The notes under the pieces: model-generated
The model's input: the letters and a program-made list of their open reading frames with translations, nothing else
Databases searched by the model: none
What the model was told of the DNA's origin: nothing
Made by a program: the position numbers and the translations under genes
Part shown: one piece after another, positions 33,183 through 45,124 of the stretch
Layout of the letters: every line of letters begins with the position of its first letter
How positions within the stretch are numbered: the stretch's first letter is position 1
From: Costus lasius
Lineage: Eukaryota; Streptophyta; Magnoliopsida; Zingiberales; Costaceae
Direction of reading: 5' to 3'
Length of the DNA: 64,000 nt
Assembly: GCA_027563935.2 (NCBI GenBank)
Contig: CM050449.1
Location: forward strand, 53,709,949 to 53,773,948

Positions 33183-34326
33183 GGTGGTGGCTGGGCTGAG
33201 GAGAACCATGATGAAAGGCGGTTCTAGAGAGGAAACTAGGCTGAAACAGGGGATGTCGCGTTGGAGAAGGATTTGTCGTCGGCCGGCCGGTGGTTGACCA
33301 AATCAAAAACTGCTACTACTGGAGGTTGGTATTGCTGTGGTGATGACATGGCCGGTGTTTTGGGGCGGATGGTCGCCGGTCGTAGGAGGACGACGGTGAA
33401 ATGTGGAACTAGGGCAGAAGAAGGGCTGAACAAGGGGATGTTGTCGGTGGCTTCGATTCCGGCCATCCAAGTGGCGGATGGAGGGATGCCGGCGGCTGTT
33501 GCTTCATATCGTGGAGGAGGAGGGATGGCTGAAGTTGTGTGATGATCGGATGGTTGGATCGCTGTCGGGAAGGTTCTGAAGTTACGAGATTCTGGGTCGC
33601 TGAAACTTGCGGATGGTTGTAGCTGATAGGAAACTTTGGAGGAAGTAGAGATTGGAGAAGAAGGGAAGAGTGAGGGGCTCATCCCTAGGAGAAGGAGAAG
33701 GGAAAGGTAGGTGACACAAGCACCTCAAAGGAGAAGAAGGAAGGGGGAGACATCCGAATCCATCGGAGACACCAAAACTATTTCATTTGATTCAAAACTC
33801 TGTCTATTACAATCGTGCATGAGATACATATAGGCAGAGGATGGAGACGTTGCTGCAAGCGAACGTTGTGATTTCCATTAGTAGTAGGGAGATGGCGTTG
33901 AAGCTTTTCTTCCTTAGATTGCTTGAGAGTGAGACATTGCACCTTCCTTGTGAGGTGCGAAGGGAAGACGTTGAAGTTTCCTTTGCTGGCTGCATGTGAA
34001 TGTTGTAGCGTTTCCTTCTTTGCAGCGTGCATTCGCCAGATGAAGTGTTAGAGATGAGCGTTGGCTGCAATAAACTCTGAGATTCGTGTGATGAGAAAGC
34101 TTCATCTTGGTTTTGGCACATATTGCTTGCATGGAATAGTCTTGGGCCTTTTGTGGCAAATTATTTCTGATAAGTGGGCTTCTCTTGGGCCTTTTTGAAG
34201 TGGTTATTTATTGAGCTAGCTTTATTGATTTGAGCTGCTAGCTTATTTGCAAACCTCTGAGCGTTTGATTACGGCAACCTAAGGCTCCACTTGTATCTTC
34301 ATGGCTTGTGGTCTCTGCCCCCATTA
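33183..34326 (-). repeat. GypX LTR part C
   Basis: This is the unique right part of GypX, interpreted as the 5' portion of its LTR because the presumed LTR start (minus strand TAATGGGGG) is at its right end. It contains a second copy of CTGCTACTACTGGAGGT (at about 33312) also seen in part A. ORFs on both strands at 33236-33682 lack any recognisable domain and are low-complexity, so I do not call a gene. Confidence 0.55.
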
Positions 34327-34331
34327 GCTTG

Positions 34332-35384
34332 TCCCCAAGCAAAAATCAAAAATTGTTTAAAAGATAAACTTTTTCATGCGTAATAAATTTCTAAAATACA
34401 ATCATCAATGAAAAATTCCATCAATTGCTTCATAAAACTTTTGATAAACATATTATTCTTAGAACTCAATCTTCTAGATTCTCAACTCAATCAAATAAAA
34501 CTCTGCAATTTGCACAATAAATAGAATTTTCAATCCCATAATTTCACCCAATTTTCAGTTCAAATCTATCATACTTTTGTTTACAGGAATTAGGTTTCCA
34601 AGATCTTTTTCCACACAAATTTTTTTATTCTTTTCTTTTTCATGTATTTTCATTGTTTTTGCATAGATGGCATGTACCCTCTTGAATACATACTTTTTAT
34701 TTTGACTTCAACTCTTATCTTCGGTACCACTATCAATTTTACATAGTGCCAAGTAGAGGAGTCTTATTCTTTTTCTCTCTCATTATCTTTTAGACATAGA
34801 CTTCAACCCATGTCTTAGGTACCACCATCAATTTTACATAGAGCCAAGTAGGGGAGTCACTCACCATTTTTATGGATCTTGGATTCTTCTTTCCCAACAA
34901 ATAGCAAAATAGATTAAACATCTACTAGGTTGATCAATTGATATCAATTCACAAATTATACTCATATGCTCATTTTATTTAAAGGAGTAGTTTCACCTTT
35001 AGATCTTATTCTTCAAATAATACATCTATGCAAAATTTCATGCATCAACCAATGCCAAATTTCAAGAGATAGATATGCATTGAAGAAATAAATTTAACTT
35101 GATAGGTCTAAACTTATTTATAAGTTTGGATTCATTCATCAACAACAAGGATCAAGCAAGTCATTATTTTAAAAATAGGTCAAAACCATGAAGACTGAAG
35201 AATCCATCTTTCCCAACAGATCATGGAGTATTGATAAGACGAGGAAAATAAAATGCAAAGTGGTAGGGGAAGTGATACTCACAAAAATTTTTTTTCGCCA
35301 TCGTCGGATTTAACCTCCTTCATATCTTCTTCTCTCTCTTTTTTTTTTGATGAAAAACCAAAAATTCAAAAATTACCCATGTAA
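34332..35384 (-). other. Ath3 polypurine tract and 3' non-coding stretch
   Basis: The plus strand starts TCCCCAAGCAAAAATC, the reverse of the Athila polypurine tract. It is AT-rich with no gene. The 30-bp block (reverse of TTGGCACT...GTGGTACC) occurs twice, at 34723-34752 and 34818-34847, 95 bp apart as in Ath2. ORF-1 is missing: only a short acidic-tail remnant near 35290-35345 separates this from the spacer. Confidence 0.75.
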
Positions 35385-35550
35385 AATATATTATGGTACC
35401 ACCATAATTTCGGGGTAACTTCGGGAAACTCTCGTCAAAAAATCTCACGAAAATACGGTACCGTGTAAAATCTTACGGTCGTACCATAATTTCGTCGCAA
35501 CTCTCTAGTCGAAAGCGGACAAAAATTACAGTGCCGTAATTTGCACCAAA
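35385..35550 (-). repeat. palindrome remnants in the Ath3 spacer
   Basis: Decayed dyads such as ATACGGTACCGTGTAA at 35454-35469 lie between integrase and the lost ORF-1, the same position as the Ath1 spacer cluster. 35551-35670 is A-rich and shows nothing else. Confidence 0.65.
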
Positions 35551-35670
35551 TCTTGTTTCACCTACAAAAATAAAAGAAAAAGTAGTCCTAAGCAAAAACT
35601 AAAAGAAAAGAAGATAAATAAAGGTTTGAAAGCTTAGGTTGCCTCCCAAGAAGTGCTAATTTAAAGGTCA

Positions 35671-36766
35671 TTAGCTTGACCCTTTTGCACTCGGATTTGA
35701 TCGTGACTCATCATGGTAAAAACTTTCTTTTTCTCCAATTTGCTCTTCTTGAAAATAATGCTTCAATCTTTGACCATTAACCATAAATTCTCCTGTTTCC
35801 TCGCTACATATGTCTACAGCTCCGTAAGGATAGGCATTCTTTACCTGAAAAGGACCAGACCATCGAGATTTAAGCTTTCCAGGGAAAAGTCTCAATCTAT
35901 ATTTGAACAAAAGAACAAAGTCACCTGGTTGGAAGTCTTTTATGAAAATATGTCGATCATGCCATCTTTTATTCCTCTCTTTGTAAATTCTTGCATTTAC
36001 ATATGCAGAGAGTCTAATTTCATCTAGCTCATTTAATTGTAACCTCTGTTTTTCACCCACGTTCTTCAAGTCAAAATTCAACCTCTTGATTGCCCAGAAT
36101 GCCTTATATTCGAGGTCTATAGGAAGGTGACATGATTTTTCATAAATCAATTGAAAAGGTGACATACCTGTGGGTGTTTTGAAAGCAGTCCTGCATGCCC
36201 ATAATGCGTCATCAAGTTTGAATGCTGAGTCTTTTATTGTGTGTGACACTGTCTTTTCCAAAATTCCTTTAATTTCTTTGTTTGATATGTCAACTTGACC
36301 ACTTGTTTGGGGGTGATAAGGTGTTGCAACTCTATGATTTACCCCATACTTCCTGAGCAGGGCTGAGAATTTGTGTTCGATGAAATGTGAGTCTCCATCA
36401 CTGATTACTACTCATGGTGTCCTGTACTATGGAAAGATAATTTTTTTAAACAGTTTAACTACAACTCTGGAATCATTGGTAGGGGAAGCAAGGGCCTCAA
36501 CCCATTTTGAAACATAATCAACTGCCACGAGAATGTACCTATTACCTCTTGAAGATGGAAAAGGTCCCATGAAGTCTATCCCCCAATCTTCAAATATCTC
36601 AACCTCAATAATATTAGACAGTGGCATCTCACGTCTCCTGTTAATGTTCCCTGTTTTTTGACATCTATCACAAGATAAAACAAAGTTTCTAGCATCTTTG
36701 AAAATTGTGGGCCAATAAAATCCTGATTGCAACACTTTGAAAGCAGTCTTCTCGATACCAGCATAC
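35671..36766 (-). pseudogene. Athila integrase (Ath3), broken
   Basis: On the minus strand, 36735-36427 encodes [18 protein letters not shown], the zinc-finger cysteines in [21 protein letters not shown] and [10 protein letters not shown] (start of the catalytic core). The frame is then broken near 36410-36430. 36261-35671 encodes the core end ([20 protein letters not shown]) and the C-terminal [18 protein letters not shown] region. The N-terminal histidines are lost at the junction with block Z. Athila integrases insert the cDNA. This one is inactive because of stops and the missing start. Confidence 0.85.
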
Positions 36767-36995
36767 TATAGGAGGGTTGGTCCTTAATTCCGTCCTCTAC
36801 GGTGTTTACACAATGCACAGAAATCATGAGAGGGTCTTGAGACGAGGGAAGTCAAATCGCTCGGAAAGTATAGCAAGAAACACGGGAAATCAGCGCAAAT
36901 TCATTTCGAGGGTCTACCAATGCGAGAGAAATCCAACGGCACCCAAAATTACTAAAATTCACTCACTAACCTCTAGCAATTTTAAGCAAAGCACG

Positions 36996-38690
36996 TGTTG
37001 GGGTATGCCCTTAAGGCTAATGTTTGAGGCCTTGGGATTCTTTCAGTATCATGTATAAACTCTTAAGTTTATAAAGGCAATGGTTGTTATTCAGTTTGTT
37101 ACATTGTCTGCTGCAATAAGTGTGCTTCTGAATAATGTCTCAATGCTGTTCAGCTAGGCTGACATGCTCTATGTCCTTAGTCGAGATATCTTGGTGAACA
37201 TGAGACAGCCTTGATATGATGGAGACTAATATGTGTTCTAATCTTATAGGATGCTTCGAGCATGGAATAAGATGTAGACTCATGGGTACATTGGATGTAC
37301 TGGACAGACCCTACTAGGATATTCAATTGCTTGTCACAATGTGAATAAACCTTGTTTGCAACAAGTGGCACATATCCTCTGACTTGAGATCACTTGTGTT
37401 TCTAAATGATGATTGTCATTGTTTTGAGGTAGTTCAATATCATTTGAAACATAATGGTTATAGATTATCTTGGATAATGATCATGAGTCAGGTTAGGGCA
37501 CTAGTGATAGATATAGGATTGCCGTCTCCTTGTTTAAGGAGTGTGATGTTCTAAAGGGGCCCCCCTGGATGAGATGATTGAGAAAGTGTATGGCCATACC
37601 CAGGTGACTATGTTCATCTGATCTAATCATGCTCATCATATTGGAGCTACAGGCTTGACACGCTTGTCCAATAAGAACATCCAGTGGCAAAGGAAACATG
37701 TATGCCTAGTGAAGTGGATTCACACTTGTGCTGTGGTTTGGGTGTAGTCTTGGAAGACTCTTTCCTTTATATCGGGAGACAGTGATGTGTTGCTAGATAC
37801 CCCTCACTGATCGTGATAACGTAAGTTATCGTTACCGACATTTAAAGGAAACCCTCAGGGTCGCACAATTTGATGATATGGCTTACTTAGGTCAGATCGT
37901 GTGGACTGAATTGTTTTGGTTCAGTTTAAAGGAGTTTAAACTCTGATTGTAAGTGAGATCTGGTCTGATCATGTTTGATTGATTAGGGCTTGAGATCGAT
38001 AAGCTTCGATCGAGAGATTTGATGCTAGATCAGTGAGATCAAGAGCATCGAGAGATCAACGGTTAGATCTTGAACCTTTAGGTTCAATGAGATCGACCAT
38101 GGCTTGGGCTGATTTAATTTGGTCTTGAACCAAATTCAATTGAACCGGCTCATCATGTGAGCGCTTGGTTCAAAAGGATCAAAGGGTGAAGAGGAGTTGC
38201 GTTTGGTTCACTTGAAGTGAACGCATAACGCTTGAGAAATAATGGGTTGCTATTTTTGGAAAGTTTTGGCAACGCCTCCACGTTCATGACGAACGTTTTT
38301 CTCTTATCGCCTCTCATCACCTCTTGACGTTTGCTTGCTCTCGTGTGACGACTCTCTCGACGAGTGTAGAGAAGGCTTTTGACAAGCACCAAGAGATCTC
38401 ATCTCCTCCACGCAAAGAACTCCTTAGAACCTTGCTAGCACAAGGAGCACTAAGGGAGTAGGCGACATCATTTGTGTGCGTACCATTTGGAGGAGAAGCG
38501 CTTGAGTCTCTTCTTCCTAGACGCCATCCAAGCAATGGCTTTGGTAAGAATCGTTTCCTTGATTCTTGTTTGCAATTGCATATAAGTTGATCTTATAATA
38601 TGTAAAGATCCTAGAAACCCCCTTCCGCTGCATGAAAAACTCCATATGCGCCTATCTAGGGTTTTGCTCCCCCTTGAAGGGGACTCTTCA
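36996..38690 (+). mobile_element. solo Angela LTR in block Z (Ang4)
   Basis: It starts TGTTGGGGTATGCCC, ends GGGGACTCTTCA, is 1,695 bp and is flanked by GCACG at 36991-36995 and 38691-38695. No internal sequence remains. It keeps the family antisense ORF at 37177-37371. Confidence 0.94.
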
Positions 38691-39580
38691 GCACGAACAG
38701 GGACTGCGGATCGCGGGGTTAGCTCGCGCGCCTATGCACCTACGATCAAACCAATGAATAGGGAAACCGTCCACGACTCCGACGCTCGGATGCTCGTGGG
38801 TGAGAGGGAGAACGAAAACACAACTCAGAAAGAACGTGTAAAAACAGGCGAACTTGACCCACCCAGAACGGTGGGATTTACTCTTCGAAAAGCAGGAAAC
38901 ACTTCGAGTCAAGACACCGGTCGCCGACTCTTACAAACTCTGAAGATGAGGCTACTTCGTCTTCCACACAAGCTGGAGGCACACTTGCCACCAGGAGAAC
39001 TCTACTTCTAAGAGAACTTAGGGAGAATGCTGGCTAGCCCCTCTCTTTTATAAGATAAGGAGGGGTAAACAAGACAAAAGGGCAGCATCTGAACAACTAA
39101 CAACCAAAAAGTGGTCAAGCTACCACAAAAAGACAAAACAGAATAAAATCCTACCAACTACCATCTACTCCTATAGGGGCGCAGGTCCTTTGGTTCTTCT
39201 GCGTATGAGGTGGTTGCGACAACGGTTAGACGCGCTCGGAGCACGTCGCGACAAAGCAGCATAATTTTGAAGTACTGGGCTGCGTAACGATCATCGCGGC
39301 CTTTTCTTGGGCCGTGTTGCTGATGTGGTTGTGAGGCCCATCTGGGGTTGGGCCCTTCAGGGATTGGCTTGTAGCGTCCTTGGGCCGGGTCACTTTGGTG
39401 TGGATGGAGAGTGGGTTGATCACACCCACGAAGCGGTCTGGTGGGTGAGATGGGCGTTAGGATCACCGGATAACTACCTTGTTGGGCTCCTTTGGGTCTT
39501 CATGAGGTGAAGCAACATGGTAGGGTGAGTTGTATACGTCGAAATGGGGTCATCGGTGCAGTTCTGCGGCTTCGGGTAGC

Positions 39581-40041
39581 TGTCTGCAGGACCCACGAGG
39601 TGTGGCTTTCGTCGCTGGTTGACCCGAGGAACATTCTGTGGCATTTCTTACTTGTGTCAGGAAGTTGTCCGCAGAACTCTCGGGGCGAGGTTTTCGTCAC
39701 TGGGTGACCCGAGGAACTTTCAGTGGAAAACCTAACTTGTGCCTGGGAACCTTCACGTAGTTGTCTGCGGGACTCTCAGGGCGAGGTTTTCATCGCTGGG
39801 TACCCCGAGGAACTTTCCGTGGAAATTCTAACTTGTGCATGTGAGTCTTCAAGAAGTTGTTTGCAGGACTCTCGGGGCGAGGTTTCCGTCACTGGGTGCC
39901 CCGAGGAACTTTCTGTGGAAAACTTGACTTGGGCGTGTGAAGTATCTGGTAGTTGTCCGTAGGACTCACTGGGCGTGGCTACTCACGGGGCGTGGCTTTC
40001 GTCGCTAGGTACCCCATGAAACTTTCTGTGGAAAATTTTTG
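39581..40041 (+). repeat. 96-bp minisatellite, about five units
   Basis: Units begin with TGTCTGCAGG or variants at 39581, 39666, 39762, 39858 and 39954. The last three periods are exactly 96 bp and the first is 85. Shared words are GGGCGAGGTTTTC, CCCGAGGAACTTTC and GTGGAAA. Because 96 is a multiple of three, the frame at 39723-39962 reads as 32-residue repeats (PEELSVENLT). No spacer-repeat alternation is present, so it is not CRISPR-like. Confidence 0.9.
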
Positions 40042-40096
40042 GGGCACCATTGGGGCCAGATTTTCCCCTTCCTTCATGCGGTATGCTCCTGCATCA

Positions 40097-41593
40097 CATG
40101 AGCTCAAAGGGTAAATCCCAATCTGGAGGTTGAATTATAGGTGCTGAAACCAATGCCTTCTTTAGTTCCTGAAATGCAGATAAACAATCTTCATCAAAAG
40201 AAAATTTTTCATCTTTAGAAAGTTAGCAAGTTTAGAGAAATCCTTGATGAATCGTTGGTAGAATCCTACATGTCCTAGAAAGCTTCGGACCTCCTTCCCT
40301 ATGGTGGGTGGTTCTAATTTCTCAATCACTTCAACTTTGGTCTTGTCAACTTCAATTCCTCTTTCTGAAATCAAGTGTCCCAAAACTATCCCTTTCCTAA
40401 CCATGAAATGACATTTTTCCCAATTAAGTACAAGGTTAGTTTCTTCCCACCTCTGCAAAACCCGAGATAAATTAGCCAAACAAACATGAAAAGAGGAACC
40501 ATATACTGAGAAATCATCCATAAATACATCCATAAAGTCTTCAATAAAATCAGAAAAGATAGCCATCATGCATCTTTGAAATGTAGCAAGTGCATTACAT
40601 AAACCAAATGACATTCTCCTATATGCAAAAGTTCCATACGGGCACGTAAAAGTTGTTTTATCTTGATCATCAGGATGTATAGGAATTTAAAAAAAACCAG
40701 AATATCCATCTAAAAAGCAGAAGTAAGAATGGTTTGCCAATCTTTCAACCATCTGATCAATGAAAGGTAAAGGGAAGTGGTCTTTCCTAGTGGCAGCATT
40801 CAGTTTTCTATAATCTATACACATGCGCCAACTAGTAACAGTTCTAACAGGAATCAATTCATTACCTTTCTTTTTCATGACAGTCACCCCTCCTTTCTTA
40901 GGAACACAATGTATAGGACTTACCCATTTGCTATCAGAGATAGGATAGCTAATACCTGCATCAAGTATTTTCAGAACCTCTTTCTTTACAATTTCTTTCA
41001 TGGAGGGGTTCAGTCTTCTTTGAAAATCTGCAAGTGGCCTGTGCTCCTCTTCCATCAAGATCCTGTGCATACAAAAAGAGGGGTTAATTCCTTTCAAGTC
41101 ATCAATCGAGTACCCGATTACCCTTCTATGAATTCTTAATTCCTTGAGAAGCAAATATGTCTCCCTTTTTCCTAGATGTGCATCAACACAGGGTAAGTAG
41201 AATTAGGACCAAGAAATTCATAACGAAGTTATCAGGTAAAGCCTTAAGTTCTATTTTTGGAGCCTTTCCTTCTTCACTGGTTTCATTGTCACAAGCACTG
41301 CAATTTGATAATTCATTAGTCATAGAGTTTATTTTTTCAAAAGTAAAATCTACATCAGTGTCACATTCATTGGTTTCAACAAATAAATCATTAAGATTAT
41401 AGACAATGTCATCTAAATCATGTATACTACAACAAGATTCAGAGATTGCAGGGTTTTTCATGGCTTAATGCAAGTCATAATCAATTCTTTCATCCCCAAT
41501 GATAAGTGAAAGCCTAGCGTTCTTTACATCAATAAGTGCTCCTACAGTGGCTAAGAACAGTCTACCAAGTATGATGGGGATTTTTGCATCTTC
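40097..41593 (-). pseudogene. Athila protease end and reverse transcriptase (Ath3), broken
   Basis: On the minus strand, 41593-41462 encodes the protease C-terminal part (GRLFLATVGALIDVKN). Then come a linker and RT: 41154-40687 (GINPSFCMHRI, DAGISYPISDSKWVSPIHCV, WRMCIDYRKLNAATRKDHFP, LDGYSGFF) and 40614-40162 (MSFGLCNALATFQRCM, then FMDDFSVYG with the catalytic FMDD at 40513-40524, and KCHFMVRKGIVLGH). The frame is broken by a stop near 40688 after GYSG, by a frame change near 41190 and another near 40205. The RNase H that should follow is absent. This matches Athila-type gypsy RT. Confidence 0.88.
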
Positions 41594-43280
41594 TGTTGGG
41601 GTATGCCCTTAAGGCTAATGTTTGAGGCCTCGGGATTGTATCAGTATCATGTATAAACTTCATGTTTATAAAGGCAATGGTTGTTATTCATGTTGTTGCA
41701 TTATCTGCTGTCATATGTATACTTCTGAATAATGTCTCAATGCTGTTCAGCTTGGCTGACATGCAGTTAAGTCCTTAGTCGAGATATCTTGGTGAACATG
41801 AGACAGCCTTGATATGATTGAGACTAATATGTGTTCTAATCTTATAGGATGCTTCGAGCATGGAATAAGATATAGACTCATAGGTACATTGGATGTACTG
41901 GACAGACCCAACTAGGATGTTCAATTGCTTGTCACAATGTGAATAATCCTTGTATGCAAACAAGTGGCATACTTCCTCTGACTTGAGATCACTTGTGTTT
42001 CTAAATGATGATTGTCATTGTTTTGAGGTAGTTCAATATCATTTGAAACATAATGGTTATAGACTATCTTGGATAATGATCATGAGTCAGGTTAGGACAC
42101 TAGTGATAGATAAAGGATTGTCGTCTCCTAGTTTGGAGTGTGATGTTCTAAAGGGGCCCCCTGGATGAGATGATTGAGAAAGTGTATGGCCATACCCAGA
42201 TGACTATGTTCATCTGATCTAATCATTCTCATCATATTGGAGTTACAAGCTTGACACTCTTGTCCAATAAGAACATCCAGTGGCAAAGGAAACATGTATG
42301 TCTAGTGAAGTGGATTCACACTTGTGCTATGGTTTGTGTGTAGTCTTGGAAGACTCTTTCCTTTATATCGGGAGACAGTGATGTGTTGCTAGATACCCCT
42401 CACTGATCGTGATAACGTAAGTTATCATTACCGACATTTAAAGGAAACCCTTAGGGTCGCACAATTTGATGATATGGCTTACTTAAGTCAGATCGTGTGG
42501 ACTGAATTGTTTTGGTTCAGTTTAAGGGATTTAAACTCTGATTGTAAGTGAGATCTGGTCTGATCATGTTTGATTGATTAGGGATTGAGATCGGTAAGCT
42601 TCGATCGAGAGAATTGATGCTAGATTGGTCAGATCAGGAGCATCAAGAGATGAACGGTCAGATCTTGAATCTTAGGGTTTAAGGTGATCTGGACCAAGAC
42701 TTGGCTTGATTTGGTCCTTGAACCAAATCCAACTTGAACCGGCTCATGTATGAGCGCATGGTTCAATTTAGAGGGATGAGCGTTCGGTTCACTTGGAGTG
42801 AACGCATAACGCATGTATTGAAGCATTTGCTATTTTTGGAAATTCGGTTTTCCAAAGTGAAAAACTCCTCCACGTTCGAGTGCAACGCTTCTCTATTCTC
42901 GTCTCTCGCCCCTTGCTCTCAAAGACTCACTCTTGCGTGGTGAAGGTTGACGACAAGAGAGGATTCGGCCAAGAAAAGTGTAGATCTCATCCCTTCCATA
43001 CGATAAGGGCACTTGGAGAACCTTGCTAGCACAAGGAACACAAGGAGTAGTCATCATCCTCTTGTGTGCGTCACCTTTGGAGGAGAGCCCTTTCGCCATC
43101 TTCTTCCAAGACGCCATTCGAATCAATGGCTATGGTATGATCTTCTTCTTGATCTATTCAATCATTTGACAGTTGATCATATGGCATGTAAAAGATCTTT
43201 AAGAAACCCTTGCTTCCTTGCGAATTTTATATGCGCCTCCTATTAGGGTTTCGCCCCCCCTTAGATTTAGGGGGCTTTCA
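41594..43280 (+). repeat. 5' LTR of Ang5
   Basis: It runs from TGTTGGGGTATGCCC to GGGGGCTTTCA. Its terminus differs from Ang2 (GGGGACTCTTCA), marking a subfamily shared with Ang6. The initiator-Met primer site follows at 43283-43294. Confidence 0.95.
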
Positions 43281-45124
43281 ATTGGTATCAGAGCGAGGTT
43301 TATATATGTTCATATGATTGCTGAAGGTGATCCATGTATGTGTTTATGCATAGATCTAAGTTTTCTCATCATGCGAAACTACTAGTTGAATAGATTTTAT
43401 TGTGGCGCATGTGTGAGGTTAACTTATGTTGGTGCATGTTTGATGCTTACATAGTTGCGCATGTTGAATGTTGTAGTTTTTCTTAAAAACTTAATCACTT
43501 GCGCGCCTCACTTAGATCTAAGCGCTTGCTATAAACCCTTAGACGGGTTAGTAGGGTTGAAGTCATCACCTAGTTAAGATCCAAACAGTCTGATCAGACC
43601 ATCTGACAGCCTAGATGGGTCGACCAGATGGCATCTGTGCGCAAGCACAAGGTGGCTATAGGTCGACTGTAGACAGGCGTGTAGCGATGTCTGGTTGAGG
43701 CAACCAGTGAACGCGTATGAGTTAGGCCGGGGGTCACACCCGCTTGCCAGAACTCATGAGGGTTGTTCAGCCCAGCGCATGCATGGTTGACCATTAGGTC
43801 GACTCAAGTCAGTTAGGACTTGGTGCATGCAAGGGCAGTGGATAAGACTAGGTCTGATGAGTGGATCCCTAGTAATGGACCGTTGTAAGGTAGTAAGGCA
43901 CATAAGAAAATTAAAATTGATGCCAATGGGTTTTCGAAAATTTTATTTTCTTATTTGGATCACATGTTGGTTGGATGCCATGATGCTTGTTTATTTAATC
44001 TTATGTGGGCTGCCTATTTAATGTGTGCTGTGCTGGGCCTGCGTGCCTGGATTTAAAATTGTAAATTAATTTTTATTGTGATCTGCGCATCACATGTTAT
44101 TTAATTTATAAAGTGTAATTGACCTGCGAGTCAATCTTGTCTAGATAGATTAAATTGTAATTTAATCAGACAAGAGCACAGAGCACACATGGCAGAGGCG
44201 CATGCAGCTTGAGGCTTAACCAGGTGGGAGGTCCAGGGTTCGACTCTGGGACAGGTGCATTTACCTGGTGGGCGCATCTGAGCTGCTGAGGGCGCTTGGG
44301 CCCTGGGTTGAGCCAGATGAGAAGGCAAAAGACCCATGAAGAGCTCAAGTGAAGACTTAAGTTAAATTAAGGTCTTACTTAGGTTTAATGGGCTTTTACC
44401 ACATAAGATCAGCATGCTTTCTACTTATTGTTTATATAATTAGAACTGCATGATTTAATCTTCCGCTATCGCCATAGGTTATGCATGATAGTTAAGAAGA
44501 TAAAAGACCGTTAAAATCCAACGCTAAAATATCAAGCACGTAAGCCTTCTGACGCGAAACCTCACTGTTCTGACTATCGTTGGGGCCGTGTTGTACCCAC
44601 TCAGTGGGCACGCCCATCTATCTTCAGACGGTGTGTGATTACACCTGCGTGTTACAGAGAAGGGATTTATCGCTTCTCGTTGCTCAGCATAGCACGTGGT
44701 GGTCCAGGGAGTAGGTCAGGTCAGCTTGACCATGTAGGCTACATACTGAGCATGTGTGAGCTATATGGAGGCAGCCATCTGTGGGATCAGAGACTGTGTT
44801 GTACCAACTCAGTTGGCACAGTCTGCTGGATTGCCCAGATGAAGGGGAATCGCACGGGTTGGCGATTGGCAGGCATTGCCTACCAGAAATTAGTGCTTGT
44901 ACTCTCTGTGCATCTTATCTCACCTGAGCGGGACGCGGAGACCAAGTATGAAATCTGGATCCCATCTCACTAAAAGAGCGTTACTCTTTCGAACTGTTTA
45001 ATGGATTTTTCAGTCAGATAAAATAGTGAGAAAAGAATCTTTCTTAAGTCCTGGATTGATTCTAAACATTGATACTGACCTTGCTGTTCTTGCAATGTTG
45101 TAGATTACTGCAGCAACGAACACC
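43281..45124 (+). other. Ang5 leader
   Basis: It has the same order as in Ang2: primer site, B-box-like GGTTCGACTC (about 44237-44246) between GGTGGG repeats, TATATAA at 44433-44439 and the two hairpins at 44593-44611 and 44801-44819. No coding region is supported. Confidence 0.85.

Larger units (their letters stand above)
29417..34326 (-). mobile_element. rearranged gypsy-like LTR element with tandem segments (GypX)
   Basis: It is flanked by GCTTG at 29412-29416 and 34327-34331. The host polypurine-tract region of Ath3 joins cleanly when it is removed. The left end is TGATGTAGGGGG. The right end reads CCCCCATTA, one base from the expected CATCA partner. Read on the minus strand the order is: LTR part C (34326-33183), LTR part A truncated (33182-about 32950), segment B2, A2, primer site, B1, A1. 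A is the 3' part of the LTR, and B carries a protease-like coding remnant. There is no RT or integrase. Confidence 0.75.
36767..40096. other. block Z: unclassified sequence replacing RNase H of Ath3
   Basis: Between the Athila integrase (left) and RT (right), about 1.63 kb of unrelated, GC-richer sequence is present once the solo Angela LTR is removed. The RNase H region expected there is absent. On the minus strand it begins TGATGCAGGAGC, an LTR-like start, and holds TTATCTTATAAAAGAG (about 39045-39060), a TATA-like site. It may be a solo LTR of another gypsy lineage left after a deletion, but no target duplicate is visible. ORFs in it (for example 38646-39011) have no recognisable domain. 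Confidence 0.55.

Noticed and set aside
33236..33682. 148-codon minus ORF and overlapping 93-codon plus ORF in GypX
   Set aside because: Both are low-complexity, overlap each other and lie in what appears to be an LTR. There is no motif and no second copy to test conservation.
38646..39011. 121-codon plus ORF in block Z
   Set aside because: No domain, no signal and overlapping alternative frames. It is better seen as part of the unclassified repeat.
39581..40041. Possible CRISPR-like array
   Set aside because: The 96-bp units are repeated end to end without unique spacers, in a plant retroelement context.
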